Assembly: GCA_963815325.1 (NCBI GenBank)
Contig: CAWFGG010000008.1
Coordinates: forward strand, 62,001 to 126,000
Reading direction: 5' to 3'
Length of the DNA stretch: 64,000 nucleotides
Source of the DNA: JABDII01 sp963815325
GTDB lineage: Bacteria > Gemmatimonadota > Gemmatimonadetes > Gemmatimonadales > GWC2-71-9
Numbering within the stretch: the stretch's first letter is position 1; each line of letters opens with the position of its first letter. The notes beneath the pieces are model-generated. The model made no database searches. It saw only the letters and a program-made list of their open reading frames with translations, and was not told the DNA's origin. This document shows, piece after piece, positions 33,584 to 42,899 of this stretch. Made by a program: the position numbers and the translations under genes.

Positions 33584-35788
33584 CTAGACCTCTCGACGGT
33601 CGGTCGGGTCGCGTGGGACCGGGCCGGTCCGTCGCGCGGCGTCGCGGAGGTCGTGGAGGAAGGCGCGCGCATCCACCACCACCACGCGGTCGGGATAGGC
33701 AAAGACGGGATTGGCCTCGATTTCTTCGATTTCGGGATGCGCGAGGGCGCAGGCAGCCACGCCCAGGATCGCGTGGACCAAGGCCTGGCGATCGGCGCCG
33801 GGACGGCCGCGAAAGCCGGCGATGAGCGGGGCCAACTGAATCTCTTCCAGCATCTCCGCGACATCGTCTCGGTTGACCGGGAGCCTGCGATGCGTCGCGT
33901 CCTGCAGCACTTCGACGGCAATGCCCCCCGCGCCCACCGTGAGGACCGGGCCGTATTGCTGGTCGCGCTTGACGCCCACGATCAGCTCCACCAAGGGCAA
34001 CGGGAGCATGGGCGACACCAAGACGCCCCGGAGATCCGGGGCCACGCCGCGCGCAACCGCGTAGTGCGCTGCCGCCTCGAGGATCTGATTGAATGCCTGG
34101 CGCGCCTGGTCCTCACCCTCGATGTCGAGGGCGACTCCGCCTGCCTCGGTCTTATGGGACAGGGTGGGTGAGACGATCTTGAGCACCACGGGCTGGGCCA
34201 GCTGGGCGGCGGCCTGTGCGGTCTGGTCGGCTGTTTTGGCGAAGATGGCAGGAACGACCGGGACTCCCTGCTCGGCCAGTAGCTCGCGGACTTCGATTTC
34301 CATGAGCGTACTGCGCCCCTCCCGCCGGGCCGCGGTAATCGCGGGGGGCTCGGTTCGCCGAGGCTCCAGCGGAGCCGGAGGAAGCGGCCGGCGCTGGAGA
34401 AATCGCCCCCGGGTGTAGGTGGCCCTGAGGCAACGTGCCCCGATCTCGAGCGCCGTGACAACCGGAACACCGTGGCGGCGGAGCAGCGCGAGTGGTTCGC
34501 AGGGTCCGCCGGCATAGAGGGAATGGACGACCAGCGGCTTGCCCGCGGCCGCCATGATGCTGCTCATCTCTTCGGCCGCGCGGCTCTCGCTCGATGCCAG
34601 CTCCGGCGCGAAACGGATTGCATAGCCGCCGAAGAGTCCGACGATCAGCACGCCACCGACGTTGGGGTCCGGGGCCAGAATCTCCAACGCCCGGGCGAGT
34701 ACTGCCGGATCGCGATCGGCTGCACCCGCCACGTCGATCGGATTCGAGACGCTCGCCGCCCGGCCCAGCAGATCCTTCAGCCGTCGGGCAGTGGCAGGCC
34801 CAAGCTCAGCCAGCTCCACGCCGAGTTCGGCCAGCGCATCGGCGGCCAACGTACCGTGGCCACCGCCGTCGGAGAGAATGACGGCCCCGCTGCCTGCCTG
34901 CATCACCGGCTGATTGACCAGTGTGAAGCCGACCGGGACGAGTTCGTGCGATCGTTGCACTTCGATGATCCCGCTCTGGCGGAGGGCGGCACGGAGCACG
35001 GGATACGACCCGGCGATGGCACCGGTGTGTGATCGTGCCGACGCTACGCCCCGCGGAGAGCGGCCGCCCTTGAGCAGCACGATGGGGAGTTGTTTGCTCA
35101 ACCCACGGGCGACGTCGATGAATCGCTGGCCATCGCGAAACCCTTCCACATACATCAGCGCGACGCGGGTGTGGCCGTCGGTTGAGGCGTATTCGAGGTA
35201 TTCGTGGAACGCGATGTCCGACTCGTTGCCGACGCCGACGTAGAGCGATATCCCAAGCGCGTCTCGTATGCACTCTCGCAGGACCTCGAGCCCCACGTTG
35301 CCCGACTGGGAGAAGAGCGCGAGGTGTCCGGCGGGGACATCGGGCACCCCGACCAGGTTGAGGCCCGAAGCCGCGTTCAGCACGCCCGCCGTATTGGGCC
35401 CCACGAGCCGTAGCCCCGTGCGGTGGACGATCTCGAGAATCCGGCGCTCGAGGTCGCTGCCTTCTTCGCCGGACTCGCGGAAGCCAACCGCGGAGATGAC
35501 GGCGCCACGGATCCCGCGACGGGCACACGCCTCCAGCACGTGCGGGACCGCCGCCGCCGGAGTGCAGACGAACGCGAGATCGGGAGCGCATGGGAGTTCC
35601 TCGACCGACGTGACGACGGGAACACCCAGGATCTCGCCGCCAGCCGGGTTGACGGCAAAGAGCCTGCCGGCAAAGCCGGAGGCCAGCAGGGTCTTGATGG
35701 CCTGGTACCCGCGTTTGGTGGGGTCGCGCGAGGCCCCGATGATGGCAATCGACTCGGGATCGAGCACCGCGCCGAGCGACGCCCTCAT
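33584..35788 (-). CDS. ADP-forming acetate/acyl-CoA ligase (fused alpha-beta subunits)
   Basis: About 734 residues. From the N-terminus: a CoA-binding Rossmann domain (SIAIIGASRDPTKRGY), a CoA-ligase domain with SQSGNVG and the phospho-His region RSHTGAIAGS, then a C-terminal ATP-grasp half (VVLKIVSPTLSHKTEAGGV, LIVGVKRDQQYGPVLTVGAGG, EIEANPV). This is the fused single-chain type that interconverts acyl-CoA plus ADP with acid plus ATP. The start is uncertain: 35788 follows the upstream stop by one base, while 35824 would overlap it and adds 12 residues. The pairing with enoyl-CoA hydratase suggests degradation of a fatty or aromatic acid. Confidence 0.9.
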   Translation of the reverse strand: MRASLGAVLDPESIAIIGASRDPTKRGYQAIKTLLASGFAGRLFAVNPAGGEILGVPVVTSVEELPCAPDLAFVCTPAAAVPHVLEACARRGIRGAVISAVGFRESGEEGSDLERRILEIVHRTGLRLVGPNTAGVLNAASGLNLVGVPDVPAGHLALFSQSGNVGLEVLRECIRDALGISLYVGVGNESDIAFHEYLEYASTDGHTRVALMYVEGFRDGQRFIDVARGLSKQLPIVLLKGGRSPRGVASARSHTGAIAGSYPVLRAALRQSGIIEVQRSHELVPVGFTLVNQPVMQAGSGAVILSDGGGHGTLAADALAELGVELAELGPATARRLKDLLGRAASVSNPIDVAGAADRDPAVLARALEILAPDPNVGGVLIVGLFGGYAIRFAPELASSESRAAEEMSSIMAAAGKPLVVHSLYAGGPCEPLALLRRHGVPVVTALEIGARCLRATYTRGRFLQRRPLPPAPLEPRRTEPPAITAARREGRSTLMEIEVRELLAEQGVPVVPAIFAKTADQTAQAAAQLAQPVVLKIVSPTLSHKTEAGGVALDIEGEDQARQAFNQILEAAAHYAVARGVAPDLRGVLVSPMLPLPLVELIVGVKRDQQYGPVLTVGAGGIAVEVLQDATHRRLPVNRDDVAEMLEEIQLAPLIAGFRGRPGADRQALVHAILGVAACALAHPEIEEIEANPVFAYPDRVVVVDARAFLHDLRDAARRTGPVPRDPTDRREV

Positions 35789-35789
35789 G

Positions 35790-36584
35790 CTAGGAACCGG
35801 TGAAACGTGGCTCGCGTCGTTCATGGAACGCGTTGATTCCCTCGCGCCAGTCGCGCGTCTGCATGCATTCGAGGAGCGCCTCGCCTTCCTCGGCCAGCGC
35901 CGCGTCTCGGTCGATCGCGCCCGCGCGATCGAAGAGCCGCTTGGCCAAGGCGAGTGACAGTGGAGCCATGGCGGCGAGCCTTGCCGCCAGGCTCGTCGCG
36001 GTCTCCCTCACCTGTGCGCTTGGAACGCATTGGTTAGCCAATCCGAGCCGAGCCGCTTCCTTCCCCTCGATGAAGTCCGCGAGGAGCACCAATTCCTTGG
36101 CCTTGGCAAGGCCCACACGTTCGGCCAGCGTGTACGTCACTCCACCACCCACGAAGGTGCCCAGCGCGATTTCGGGAAGCCGAAGCTTGGCCTCTTCCGC
36201 CACGATGATGAGGTCGCATGAGAGCGCGAGTTCCAGACCGGCGCCGATCGCGTGGCCGTTGACTGCCGCGACCACCGGTTTCGGCAGCGTCTGGAGCTGT
36301 CGGTTGGCCTGCTGCGCGGCCGCGATGTAGTATCGCCGCTCGTCCGGGGTGGGCTCCGTCTCGCCGTGCGCCTTGAGGTCGGCACCCACCGAGAATGCTC
36401 GTCCGGCTCCGGTGATCACCACGGCGCGGGTGGAGGAGTCGCTCGAGATGGTGCGCAGGGATTCGGTCAGCGAGTCGTACAGAGGAAGGCTGACTGCGTT
36501 GAGACGGGCCGGCCGGTTCAGGGTCAGGATGGTGACCGCACCGTCACGTCGAACGAGAACTGGTGCCGATTCAGGCGGCTCCAC
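35790..36584 (-). CDS. Enoyl-CoA hydratase/isomerase family protein
   Basis: A crotonase-fold enzyme of about 264 residues. The oxyanion-hole segments FSVGADLKAHGE and NGHAIGAGLELALSCD are present, with both usual catalytic glutamates (GLELA and LPEIALG). It hydrates 2-enoyl-CoA in beta-oxidation-like pathways, though related lyases share the fold. The GTG at 36584 has GAGG at good spacing; another GTG two codons earlier overlaps that site. It is the first gene of a two-gene unit with the acyl-CoA ligase. Confidence 0.9.
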   Translation of the reverse strand: MEPPESAPVLVRRDGAVTILTLNRPARLNAVSLPLYDSLTESLRTISSDSSTRAVVITGAGRAFSVGADLKAHGETEPTPDERRYYIAAAQQANRQLQTLPKPVVAAVNGHAIGAGLELALSCDLIIVAEEAKLRLPEIALGTFVGGGVTYTLAERVGLAKAKELVLLADFIEGKEAARLGLANQCVPSAQVRETATSLAARLAAMAPLSLALAKRLFDRAGAIDRDAALAEEGEALLECMQTRDWREGINAFHERREPRFTGS

Positions 36585-36695
36585 TGACACCTCATGGTCG
36601 TTGAAGGACCTGGCGGATGCGCTCTGCTCGCTTCGCAGAATAGCCCCTCGGAAAGGGCGACGCCACCGCGATGAGCGCCGGCGGGACTAGGGCGA

Positions 36696-38249
36696 TCACA
36701 CTCCGCGGGGCAGCGCCGCCCGCACGGCGTCCGCACTATGTTGTGCGAGCCGGTCGGCCAGGCCCTGGAGTTCTTGGTACCGTTTGCGGGTTGCATTCCG
36801 GAAGATGGTCCGGGCCAACAGGTAGGACCCGCTGACCCAAACCACGGTCAGGATCCCGGCGGCCACGGGAGAACCCAGGGCACCCATGCCGACGCCCAGT
36901 GTGATACCCATGCCGCCGCCGCCCATTCCGCCCATGATTCCACCGAATGTCCCGCCGGCGAAGTTGCGCATCCTCTCGCTGATCCTGATTCTGGTCTGGC
37001 CGGCCCGAGGAGTGATGGTGACGTGAACGTCCCGCGCGACATTCCCCATGGCGGCGCTGTTCCACGTCAGCGACTTGCCGAGGGTGCTGACACTGCCCAC
37101 GTGTCCAAGCGTATTCCGTATCTCTTCGACGAACAGGAGATACTCGGACTCCGGGACTTCCCCATCGACGGTGCACTCGATGTCAAGCGTGGTTGGGCCG
37201 CCAAGAAACGGGTTCGGAGTAGCAGGAGCCTGGTTGTGCGGTTCCATCGCGCGGGCGGCGGAGCGCACGTGCTGGGAAGGAATGCCGACATCCGCCGCGA
37301 TCTGCTGCACCGTGCCCAGGGTCAGTGCATCAGTTTGGGTCGGATTGCTCGCCTGCAGGTCGGCGGCACGACCGACGATTTGGTCGACCTCGGTCCTGCT
37401 GTAGCGCCGCACCCCCATGGGTCGTTCCAGCGCCTCGGCGAACTCCGTCGGGGTCGCGAACCGCTGCTCGGGTCGAAGGGCGAGTGCCTTGACCAGCGCC
37501 CGCTCCACCTGGCTCGGCAGGGCCTCGAGCCGGTCACGGTGTTCCGGCTGGGCGTCGATGAAGCGCTCCAGCCGAAGGGCTTCATCCGACGGCCACATGT
37601 CGGGCGGGCTTCCGATCAACATTTCGTAGGTGACGCACGCCAGGCCGTAGACATCGGCGGCCGGACCGATGTCGGTGCGCCCGATGGCTTGTTCGGGACT
37701 CATGTATCCCGGCGTGCCGAGCGGAACGCCGGTCCGGGTAAGGTGCCGCACCCCGGCGGAGCCCACGGCTCTGGCGATGCCGAAGTCGGCCACCACGGCG
37801 TGGCCCTCGGAGAACAAGATATTCTCGGGCTTGATATCCCGATGTACCAGGCCTTTGCGGTGGGCGTAGGAGAGCGCGTCGGCTACTTGGCGTGTGATGG
37901 CGAGCGCTTCGGGCAGCGCCAGAATTCCGCTTCGTTCGAGCCGCCGCCGCAGCGACTCTCCCTGGACCAACGGCATGACATAGTAGAGGAACCCGGCGGC
38001 CTCGCCCGAATCGATGAGGGTCAGGACGTGGGGGTGAGTGAGCTGGGCCGCGATCTCGATCTCTTTCAGGAAGCGGTCAGGTCCCAACGTTGCGGCGAGA
38101 TCCGAGCGGAGCACCTTGATGGCGACCGAGCGATTGTGCTTGATGTCTCGCGCCACGTACACCGTGGCCATCCCGCCCCGTCCCAGCTCCCGCTGGATCT
38201 GATAGCGGCTGGCCAGGGCGGCGGCGAGCGGTCCAGGGATCGTAGTCAT
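36696..38249 (-). CDS. Serine/threonine protein kinase with C-terminal membrane region
   Basis: 517 residues. An N-terminal Hanks-type kinase contains GRGGMATVYVARD, AIKVLRSD, HRDIKPENILF, VADFGIARA and GTPGYMSPEQ. After about residue 280 comes a linker beginning SRTEVDQIVGRAADLQ, a feature seen in many Gemmatimonadota kinases. A beta-rich part and a Gly-rich hydrophobic stretch (GGIMGGMGGGGMGITLGVGM) follow, then one or two membrane helices (AGILTVVWVSGSYLL). It is in the usual kinase-first order, in contrast to the kinase at 13473. Confidence 0.93.
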   Translation of the reverse strand: MTTIPGPLAAALASRYQIQRELGRGGMATVYVARDIKHNRSVAIKVLRSDLAATLGPDRFLKEIEIAAQLTHPHVLTLIDSGEAAGFLYYVMPLVQGESLRRRLERSGILALPEALAITRQVADALSYAHRKGLVHRDIKPENILFSEGHAVVADFGIARAVGSAGVRHLTRTGVPLGTPGYMSPEQAIGRTDIGPAADVYGLACVTYEMLIGSPPDMWPSDEALRLERFIDAQPEHRDRLEALPSQVERALVKALALRPEQRFATPTEFAEALERPMGVRRYSRTEVDQIVGRAADLQASNPTQTDALTLGTVQQIAADVGIPSQHVRSAARAMEPHNQAPATPNPFLGGPTTLDIECTVDGEVPESEYLLFVEEIRNTLGHVGSVSTLGKSLTWNSAAMGNVARDVHVTITPRAGQTRIRISERMRNFAGGTFGGIMGGMGGGGMGITLGVGMGALGSPVAAGILTVVWVSGSYLLARTIFRNATRKRYQELQGLADRLAQHSADAVRAALPRGV

Positions 38250-38379
38250 GGCTCACCAAATTAGCGCCGGGAGCTGACGGAAGGCGAGTCGGAGCTCGAG
38301 TAGGAGGCCTAACGCACCGAGCCCGCCGCGAAGGGCAGGCTCGGATTCTCGCGCTCGGTGATGGATGTCTCGAACCCGA

Positions 38380-39183
38380 TCAGGGCTTGGACACGCTCCG
38401 GGTGGTGGACTTGGATCCCTCGTGAATGTTGAGGAGCAGACCGGACGAGTCGGCCTTCAACTGGAGTTTCGAGGAATCGGCGCCACCCTTCGCATCGATG
38501 ACCACGCCCGAGGAATCCGCCCGCATGAAGAACTTGGCGCCGCTGGTTTCGTCCGCAATGTGCAGGACGGCACCATCGGAATCGGCCTTGAACTGAAGGC
38601 CGGCCTGCTTCAGCGCATCCCACACGTTGATCGTAAGGCCGCCCGAGTCCGCCTTGATCTGGGCGATTGCCTGCGCTAGTTGCGCCATGGCCTGCGGCTG
38701 AACATGCTGGGCGTGGTCATCGTGCTGCCACCGTGCTACTTCTTTGGCTGGGATGAAGAGCGATCGGACAATGCCGGTTTCTTCCACCGTCACCGTTCCG
38801 AACGAGACGAACTCGCCGCTCTGGGCCACCGTCTGGTCCAGACACTCGAAGGAAGTCTTCGGATTGAAGTTCCCAATACCGCTGGTTGCCAGGGTGCAGT
38901 CCCGCAGTTTGTCGACCACCGCCCGATCCTCGACCCGGACGTCGAGATCCACGCCGCGGACGACCTCGGGCGAGCTACGAAGGAACTGGACCTCACGAAT
39001 GGTGCCTACCTCGCGACCGCCGAGCCTGAAGGGCACGAAGGCAAGCGGGATGCTGATCGGGTCAGCAGATTCCAGGGTGCGTTCGACCATCCGTGCGCCC
39101 TCACGGCCGGCGCGCATGATCACCAACCCGGAGACGAAGACAGCCAGAACACCGAACGCGATGCCGATCCAGTAACGTCGCAT
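38380..39183 (-). CDS. Single-pass membrane protein with ADSSG repeats
   Basis: About 267 residues. An N-terminal signal-anchor (YWIGIAFGVLAVFVSGLVIM) is followed by an extracytoplasmic domain containing GGREVGTIREVQFLR, DRAVVDKLRDCTL and two Cys. The last ~90 residues hold four degenerate units around (K/R)ADS(S/G/D)G followed by a hydrophobic strand: KADSGGLTINVWD, KADSDGAVLHIAD, RADSSGVVIDAKG, KADSSGLLLNIHE. These probably form a repeating beta structure. I do not recognise the family. The ATG at 39183 has GAGG upstream. It is transcribed toward the kinase at 36696. Confidence 0.75.
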   Translation of the reverse strand: MRRYWIGIAFGVLAVFVSGLVIMRAGREGARMVERTLESADPISIPLAFVPFRLGGREVGTIREVQFLRSSPEVVRGVDLDVRVEDRAVVDKLRDCTLATSGIGNFNPKTSFECLDQTVAQSGEFVSFGTVTVEETGIVRSLFIPAKEVARWQHDDHAQHVQPQAMAQLAQAIAQIKADSGGLTINVWDALKQAGLQFKADSDGAVLHIADETSGAKFFMRADSSGVVIDAKGGADSSKLQLKADSSGLLLNIHEGSKSTTRSVSKP

Positions 39184-39409
39184 GGGAAGACCTCGGATCA
39201 TGTGGGCGGTGACCGATTCACCGCTCGTTTCATACCGTAACGAATGTTTGCCCCATATTGTTTCACCTGGCCCACACCGAGAGGACTGGCAATTAAACCA
39301 TTGAGCTATAGTGACTTAAGTCGTTGCTCATCGGGAGGCTGACGCTTCGAAGTTCCACCGCGGGGCGCGACGCGACTTTCACGCGGGTCATTCGCATACA
39401 GGAGGTTCC

Positions 39410-40417
39410 ATGCACCGGGGATTGGCAGTTGGCCTAGCGGCGCTGGCTCTGGCACCGTCGCCGGCCCGGGCCCAAGAACGGCCGCTCAGGCCGGTTTCGA
39501 CCTACTCGATCGTGGCTCGCGACTCGGCCACCGGGGAACTCGGAGTCGCGGTCCAATCCCACTGGTTCTCGGTCGGCCCGTTGGTGCCGTGGGCCGAGGC
39601 CGGCGTCGGCGCTGTGGCGACCCAATCGTTCATCGAGCCCGGCTATGGGCCGTTGGGGCTCGAACTCATGCGGCTCGGGCGGACCGCTCCCGAGGCTCTC
39701 AAGGCGCTGGTATCGACCGATGCCGATTCGATGGTCCGGCAAGTCGCGATGATCGATGCCCAGGGGAGGGTTGCGGCGCACACTGGGAGCCGGTCCATCC
39801 AGGCGGCCGGGCAACGGTTGGGCGCCCAGTATTCCGTGCAAGCCAATCTCATGGAGCGGCCTACCGTCTGGGACGCGATGGCACGGGCATATGAAACGGC
39901 GAGTGGCGACCTGGCCGATCGCTTGCTCGCGGCGCTTATCGCTGCCGAGGGCGAAGGGGGCGACATCCGCGGCCGCCAGTCGGCGGCACTCCTGGTCGTC
40001 CGCGGCAGCGGCACGGGGCGTCCCTGGGTTGACCGCAGATTCGACCTCAGGGTCGAGGACCATCCTGATCCTGTTGGTGAACTGCGTCGTCTGGTGCGGC
40101 TTGCACGCGCCTATGAGCACTTGAACGAGGGTGACGCTCACGTCACCCAAAACGACCTCGAGCGGGCCTTGGTGTCCTATGGCAAGGCAACCACCCTCGT
40201 GCCGGATAATGCGACCAATGGCGAGGCGGCGTTCTGGACCGGAGTGACGTTGGCAGGAGCGGGGAGGGTGGATGAGGGCGTGGCCTACCTTGCGCGAGCG
40301 TATCGGTCCGATGCTCGGTGGGCGGTCCTCCTCCGGCGGCTTCCGGCCGCGGGGCTGCTCCCGGCCGATTCGAGCCTGGTCGAGCGGTTGGTCCGTGGCA
40401 TGCGAGGAGGGAACTGA
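39410..40417 (+). CDS. DUF1028 domain protein, exported
   Basis: 335 residues with a signal peptide (LAVGLAALALAPSPARAQ). The N-terminal ~220 residues are the DUF1028 domain (TYSIVARDSATGELGVAVQ, WAEAGVGAVATQSF, AHTGS), thought to be an Ntn-hydrolase-like fold. The C-terminal ~100 residues are helical (DLERALVSYGKATTLVPDN, FWTGVTLAGAGRVDEGVAYL) and resemble TPR sequence. The enzymatic activity is not established for the family. An AGGAGG site precedes the ATG. Confidence 0.9.
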   Translation: MHRGLAVGLAALALAPSPARAQERPLRPVSTYSIVARDSATGELGVAVQSHWFSVGPLVPWAEAGVGAVATQSFIEPGYGPLGLELMRLGRTAPEALKALVSTDADSMVRQVAMIDAQGRVAAHTGSRSIQAAGQRLGAQYSVQANLMERPTVWDAMARAYETASGDLADRLLAALIAAEGEGGDIRGRQSAALLVVRGSGTGRPWVDRRFDLRVEDHPDPVGELRRLVRLARAYEHLNEGDAHVTQNDLERALVSYGKATTLVPDNATNGEAAFWTGVTLAGAGRVDEGVAYLARAYRSDARWAVLLRRLPAAGLLPADSSLVERLVRGMRGGN

Positions 40418-40854
40418 CCGGGGTCCTCTACCTGAAGATGCGGAGGATCCAACGCCAGACTTTTTCGACCAAGAAACCGAACACGATCTTCCACACGCGG
40501 GACGCTCCTCGTTCCTGGACTCGGGACCGGACGGGGGCATCCCGCGCTTTGTTTCAACCTGTGACGATTTCGCAAAGGAGAGGGCGCCAATACGCCCCTT
40601 TGAAGCACCAGCCCATCCAACACAGAGCGACAAATAATCATACACTCAAGTGAGTTTGGGTGACAATTATGTAATCCTTGATGGCATAACGGATTGTACT
40701 AGATTGTTGGAAGGAACTCGACTCCTTAGACGTCTATTATTTTATGGGCTACTGAACCGAGTCCAATTCCGGGGATGGCTGGCGCTACTGCTTGGAGTCG
40801 GTGGGAGCGAGGAGCCAGCCATTGCTTAGCCCCACCGGGATTCGCGAGGCGCGC
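40418..40854. other. Intergenic region without convincing gene, AT-rich
   Basis: From about 40620 to 40760 the base composition drops sharply below the window average, probably a promoter region for the next gene. A hydrophobic open stretch on the minus strand near 40428-40490 ends in a stop but has no credible start. I see no conserved coding sequence. Confidence 0.5.
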
Positions 40855-41508
40855 ATGGTCGTACCCAGCCAGATGTCGACCCGCCAATTCCCGCCGTCGT
40901 TCAGGCTCAGGCTTCGCATGGCGCACGCCGCGGCGTGGGAATCCCTGATCGCTACCCACACCGCCCAGGCCATGCAGTTCATTCATGAGTTCGCGCCGCG
41001 ACTGCCGGTGCTCGGCGCGCTCGATCTGTACTTCCGGGTCGTGGCGGTGCCAGGCCCGATGGAAGAGGCGGTGCGGAGCCGAGCTTTGAGCGGAATCGAG
41101 TTGGCGTGGCTGCCGCCGCGCATCGGGGGCCCGGCCACTGGGCCACGGCCGTGGTCCCGGCTCGACCTGCTCCTCAAGCACGTGCGCTCCCGACATCGCT
41201 TTCAGGCGGAGACACTCGAACTCGCGCGACTGGTCGGAGCGCGCGCCGCGGACGAAGTGCTGGACACCCACGTGACCAATGTCTTGAACCTTGCGCAGCT
41301 CTTATCCGGCCACCTGTCGCTCGAGCGCACGGTGGCCCACTACACGCGGGAGTTCGACGTGTCGGAGCCCGTTGCGGCGTGGGTCAAGCAGCGGGCGCAG
41401 GCGGAACTCGCCTCGGAGCATCTCGCCGAGCGGGCCAACAACCCCAATGCTCCGCCCACCCAGATCGCTGGTCTGGTGGTTGGGTATCCTGCCCCGGACG
41501 GGGGCTAG
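40855..41508 (+). CDS. Hypothetical protein
   Basis: About 217 residues, mostly helical and without signal peptide or membrane helix. The N-terminal region is basic and Pro-rich (RQFPPSFRLRLRMAHAA). The middle has LDLYFRVVAVPGPMEEAVR and a basic stretch (LKHVRSRHRFQAET), and the C-terminal half has VLNLAQLLSGHLSLERTV. I cannot assign a family or function. The ATG at 40855 has GAGG seven bases upstream; it could begin six codons later. It is convergent with the membrane protein at 41529. Confidence 0.6.
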   Translation: MVVPSQMSTRQFPPSFRLRLRMAHAAAWESLIATHTAQAMQFIHEFAPRLPVLGALDLYFRVVAVPGPMEEAVRSRALSGIELAWLPPRIGGPATGPRPWSRLDLLLKHVRSRHRFQAETLELARLVGARAADEVLDTHVTNVLNLAQLLSGHLSLERTVAHYTREFDVSEPVAAWVKQRAQAELASEHLAERANNPNAPPTQIAGLVVGYPAPDGG

Positions 41509-41528
41509 CAAATCGGTGGCAGCTGCGA

Positions 41529-42053
41529 TCAGGCCTGGTTACGTGCCGCAGCACGGCTCAGGAGTTCGCGGGTAAAGCGATCTCGTTCGTCCGGGGTCAC
41601 CACGATCGTCCCGTCGGTCGTCGTGATGACCACGGCCCCGCGGGCCTTGGTGCCGTACATCGCGTAAATGCCCAAGGTCCGGCTGCTGAACGCACCCCAG
41701 ATGCCGAAGAAGCCGCTGTTGCCACCGGGAGGCCGTTTGAACGACGTCCCGAGCCACGCCTCGCTCGATTGGACGGTGCGCACGACGGCATAGGAAAACT
41801 CCACGGCCCCGATGGGCCGTTCGATTCGGAGGCCGTCGTCGGTCAGAACGATTGCGGTCGGAGTGTAGAGGTATGCCACCGCCGCTATGGCAACGCAGAC
41901 GGTGATGACGAGGAGGAGTGCCAGCGCGCTGATTCCCCGGGGCGCCGTGGCAAACGCCAGCCAGACGCTCACAGCAAGCAGGGCAAACAGGATGAGAATG
42001 ATGCCGGTCATGGTCGTCACGAACCAGTCCTGCGACATCCGGTACGTTGACAT
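41529..42053 (-). CDS. Two-helix membrane protein with PH-like domain
   Basis: About 174 residues. Two helices (TMTGIILILFALLAVSVWLA and SALALLLVITVCVAIAAVAY) are followed by a beta-rich cytoplasmic domain (TAIVLTDDGLRIERP, AVVITTTDGTIVVTPDE). This matches small bacterial PH-domain membrane proteins of unknown function. The start MSTYRMSQ at 42053 is chosen over an ATG two codons earlier. It is convergent with the hypothetical gene at 40855. Confidence 0.72.
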   Translation of the reverse strand: MSTYRMSQDWFVTTMTGIILILFALLAVSVWLAFATAPRGISALALLLVITVCVAIAAVAYLYTPTAIVLTDDGLRIERPIGAVEFSYAVVRTVQSSEAWLGTSFKRPPGGNSGFFGIWGAFSSRTLGIYAMYGTKARGAVVITTTDGTIVVTPDERDRFTRELLSRAAARNQA

Positions 42054-42261
42054 GGGCATTCCGCGTGCCGGGAGGGCCTACTCGAGTCTCGAAATCGGAA
42101 GACAAGGTAACACCGGGGGCCAAACGGCAGGGAATTCCCCGCCGTTCGGGTGGTCATCTCCCGGCGAGAAAGGGGCACACCGGGTGATCGGCTGAGGCCG
42201 TGTGCGAGCGGCCCGGCCCCGGACGTCACCAGCCATCGAGGAGCCGCCTTTGACGATACCG

Positions 42262-42816
42262 ATGAAATGGGTTGTGGTTCCGCTCTGCATGTCGGCGGCC
42301 GCGTGCCTCACCGACGGTGGAGCAGGCCGCGGGGCGCAGGTGTCCGGCGAGCTGGACCACGCGGAAGACGCTCGCGATCTGACCCTGCCGACGGGCGACG
42401 CCGAGGTTCTGTCGGTCTCAGCGATGGAACTCGGTCGGCTCGAGGTGAATGAGGCGCCGGTTCGTTCTGAGACGGCGGGAGAGAAGCCGGTGGTTTCCGT
42501 GACCGAGCGGGGAGCGTATACCCTCTGGCCGGCAGCGGCCGCTTTGCCGGAGGCTCTGACGGTTGGGCTCTCGCCACTCCGCGAAACTCCGATCGCCGCG
42601 GCGGTTCGAGTCGCGGCACTGCCCAGTGGTAGCACCGTTGGCGCCCCGACGCCTGAGCCAATCGTGTTGAGCCGGCCGGGGCATGTACGCCTCGACGAGC
42701 CCTATGAATTCGCGGGGCTGGCTCGAGCATACACGCCCGAAGAGGCTCGCGGGATCGGGATTCGCCGGGGACGTGGTTCATGTGGACCCACCCGTGGACT
42801 CTGGGCAGGACAATAG
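42262..42816 (+). CDS. Hypothetical lipoprotein
   Basis: About 184 residues. It begins MKWVVVPLCMSAAACL, a short lipoprotein signal with a Cys after AAA. The mature region is low in aromatic residues and Pro/Ala-rich (ALTVGLSPLRETPIAAA, SGSTVGAPTPEPIVLS). I see no recognisable domain. A good rho-independent terminator right after the stop supports a real plus-strand transcript. The ribosome site is weak, so the start is uncertain. Confidence 0.55.
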   Translation: MKWVVVPLCMSAAACLTDGGAGRGAQVSGELDHAEDARDLTLPTGDAEVLSVSAMELGRLEVNEAPVRSETAGEKPVVSVTERGAYTLWPAAAALPEALTVGLSPLRETPIAAAVRVAALPSGSTVGAPTPEPIVLSRPGHVRLDEPYEFAGLARAYTPEEARGIGIRRGRGSCGPTRGLWAGQ

Positions 42817-42855
42817 AATGCCTCGGTTCTGATACCCCTCGTTGCCGAGGCTGAG

Positions 42856-42890
42856 CATCCGCGGTCCGATGTCGGGTCGCGGATGTTTTT
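42856..42890 (+). terminator. Rho-independent terminator
   Basis: An 8-bp stem CATCCGCG/CGCGGATG encloses a 14-base loop that can itself form a short inner stem. It is followed directly by TTTTT. It serves the lipoprotein gene at 42262 and faces the convergent topoisomerase gene. Confidence 0.85.
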
Positions 42891-42899
42891 GTTGGTGGG

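Noticed and set aside
38316..38341. Stem-loop CGAGCC...GGCTCG after the ADSSG-repeat gene
   Set aside because: It has a mismatch in the stem and no T run, so it is not a confident terminator.
39283..39315. tRNA-like fragment on the minus strand (CTATAGCTCAATGGTTTAATT)
   Set aside because: It resembles a tRNA acceptor/D-loop start, but the D-stem does not close. No anticodon stem or TTCGAATC T-arm follows, so it is not a functional tRNA and is too short to call an attachment site.
40428..40535. Hydrophobic minus-strand stretch (VWKIVFGFLVEKVWRWILRIF)
   Set aside because: It has a stop but no credible start or ribosome site, and sits in a gap without conserved sequence.
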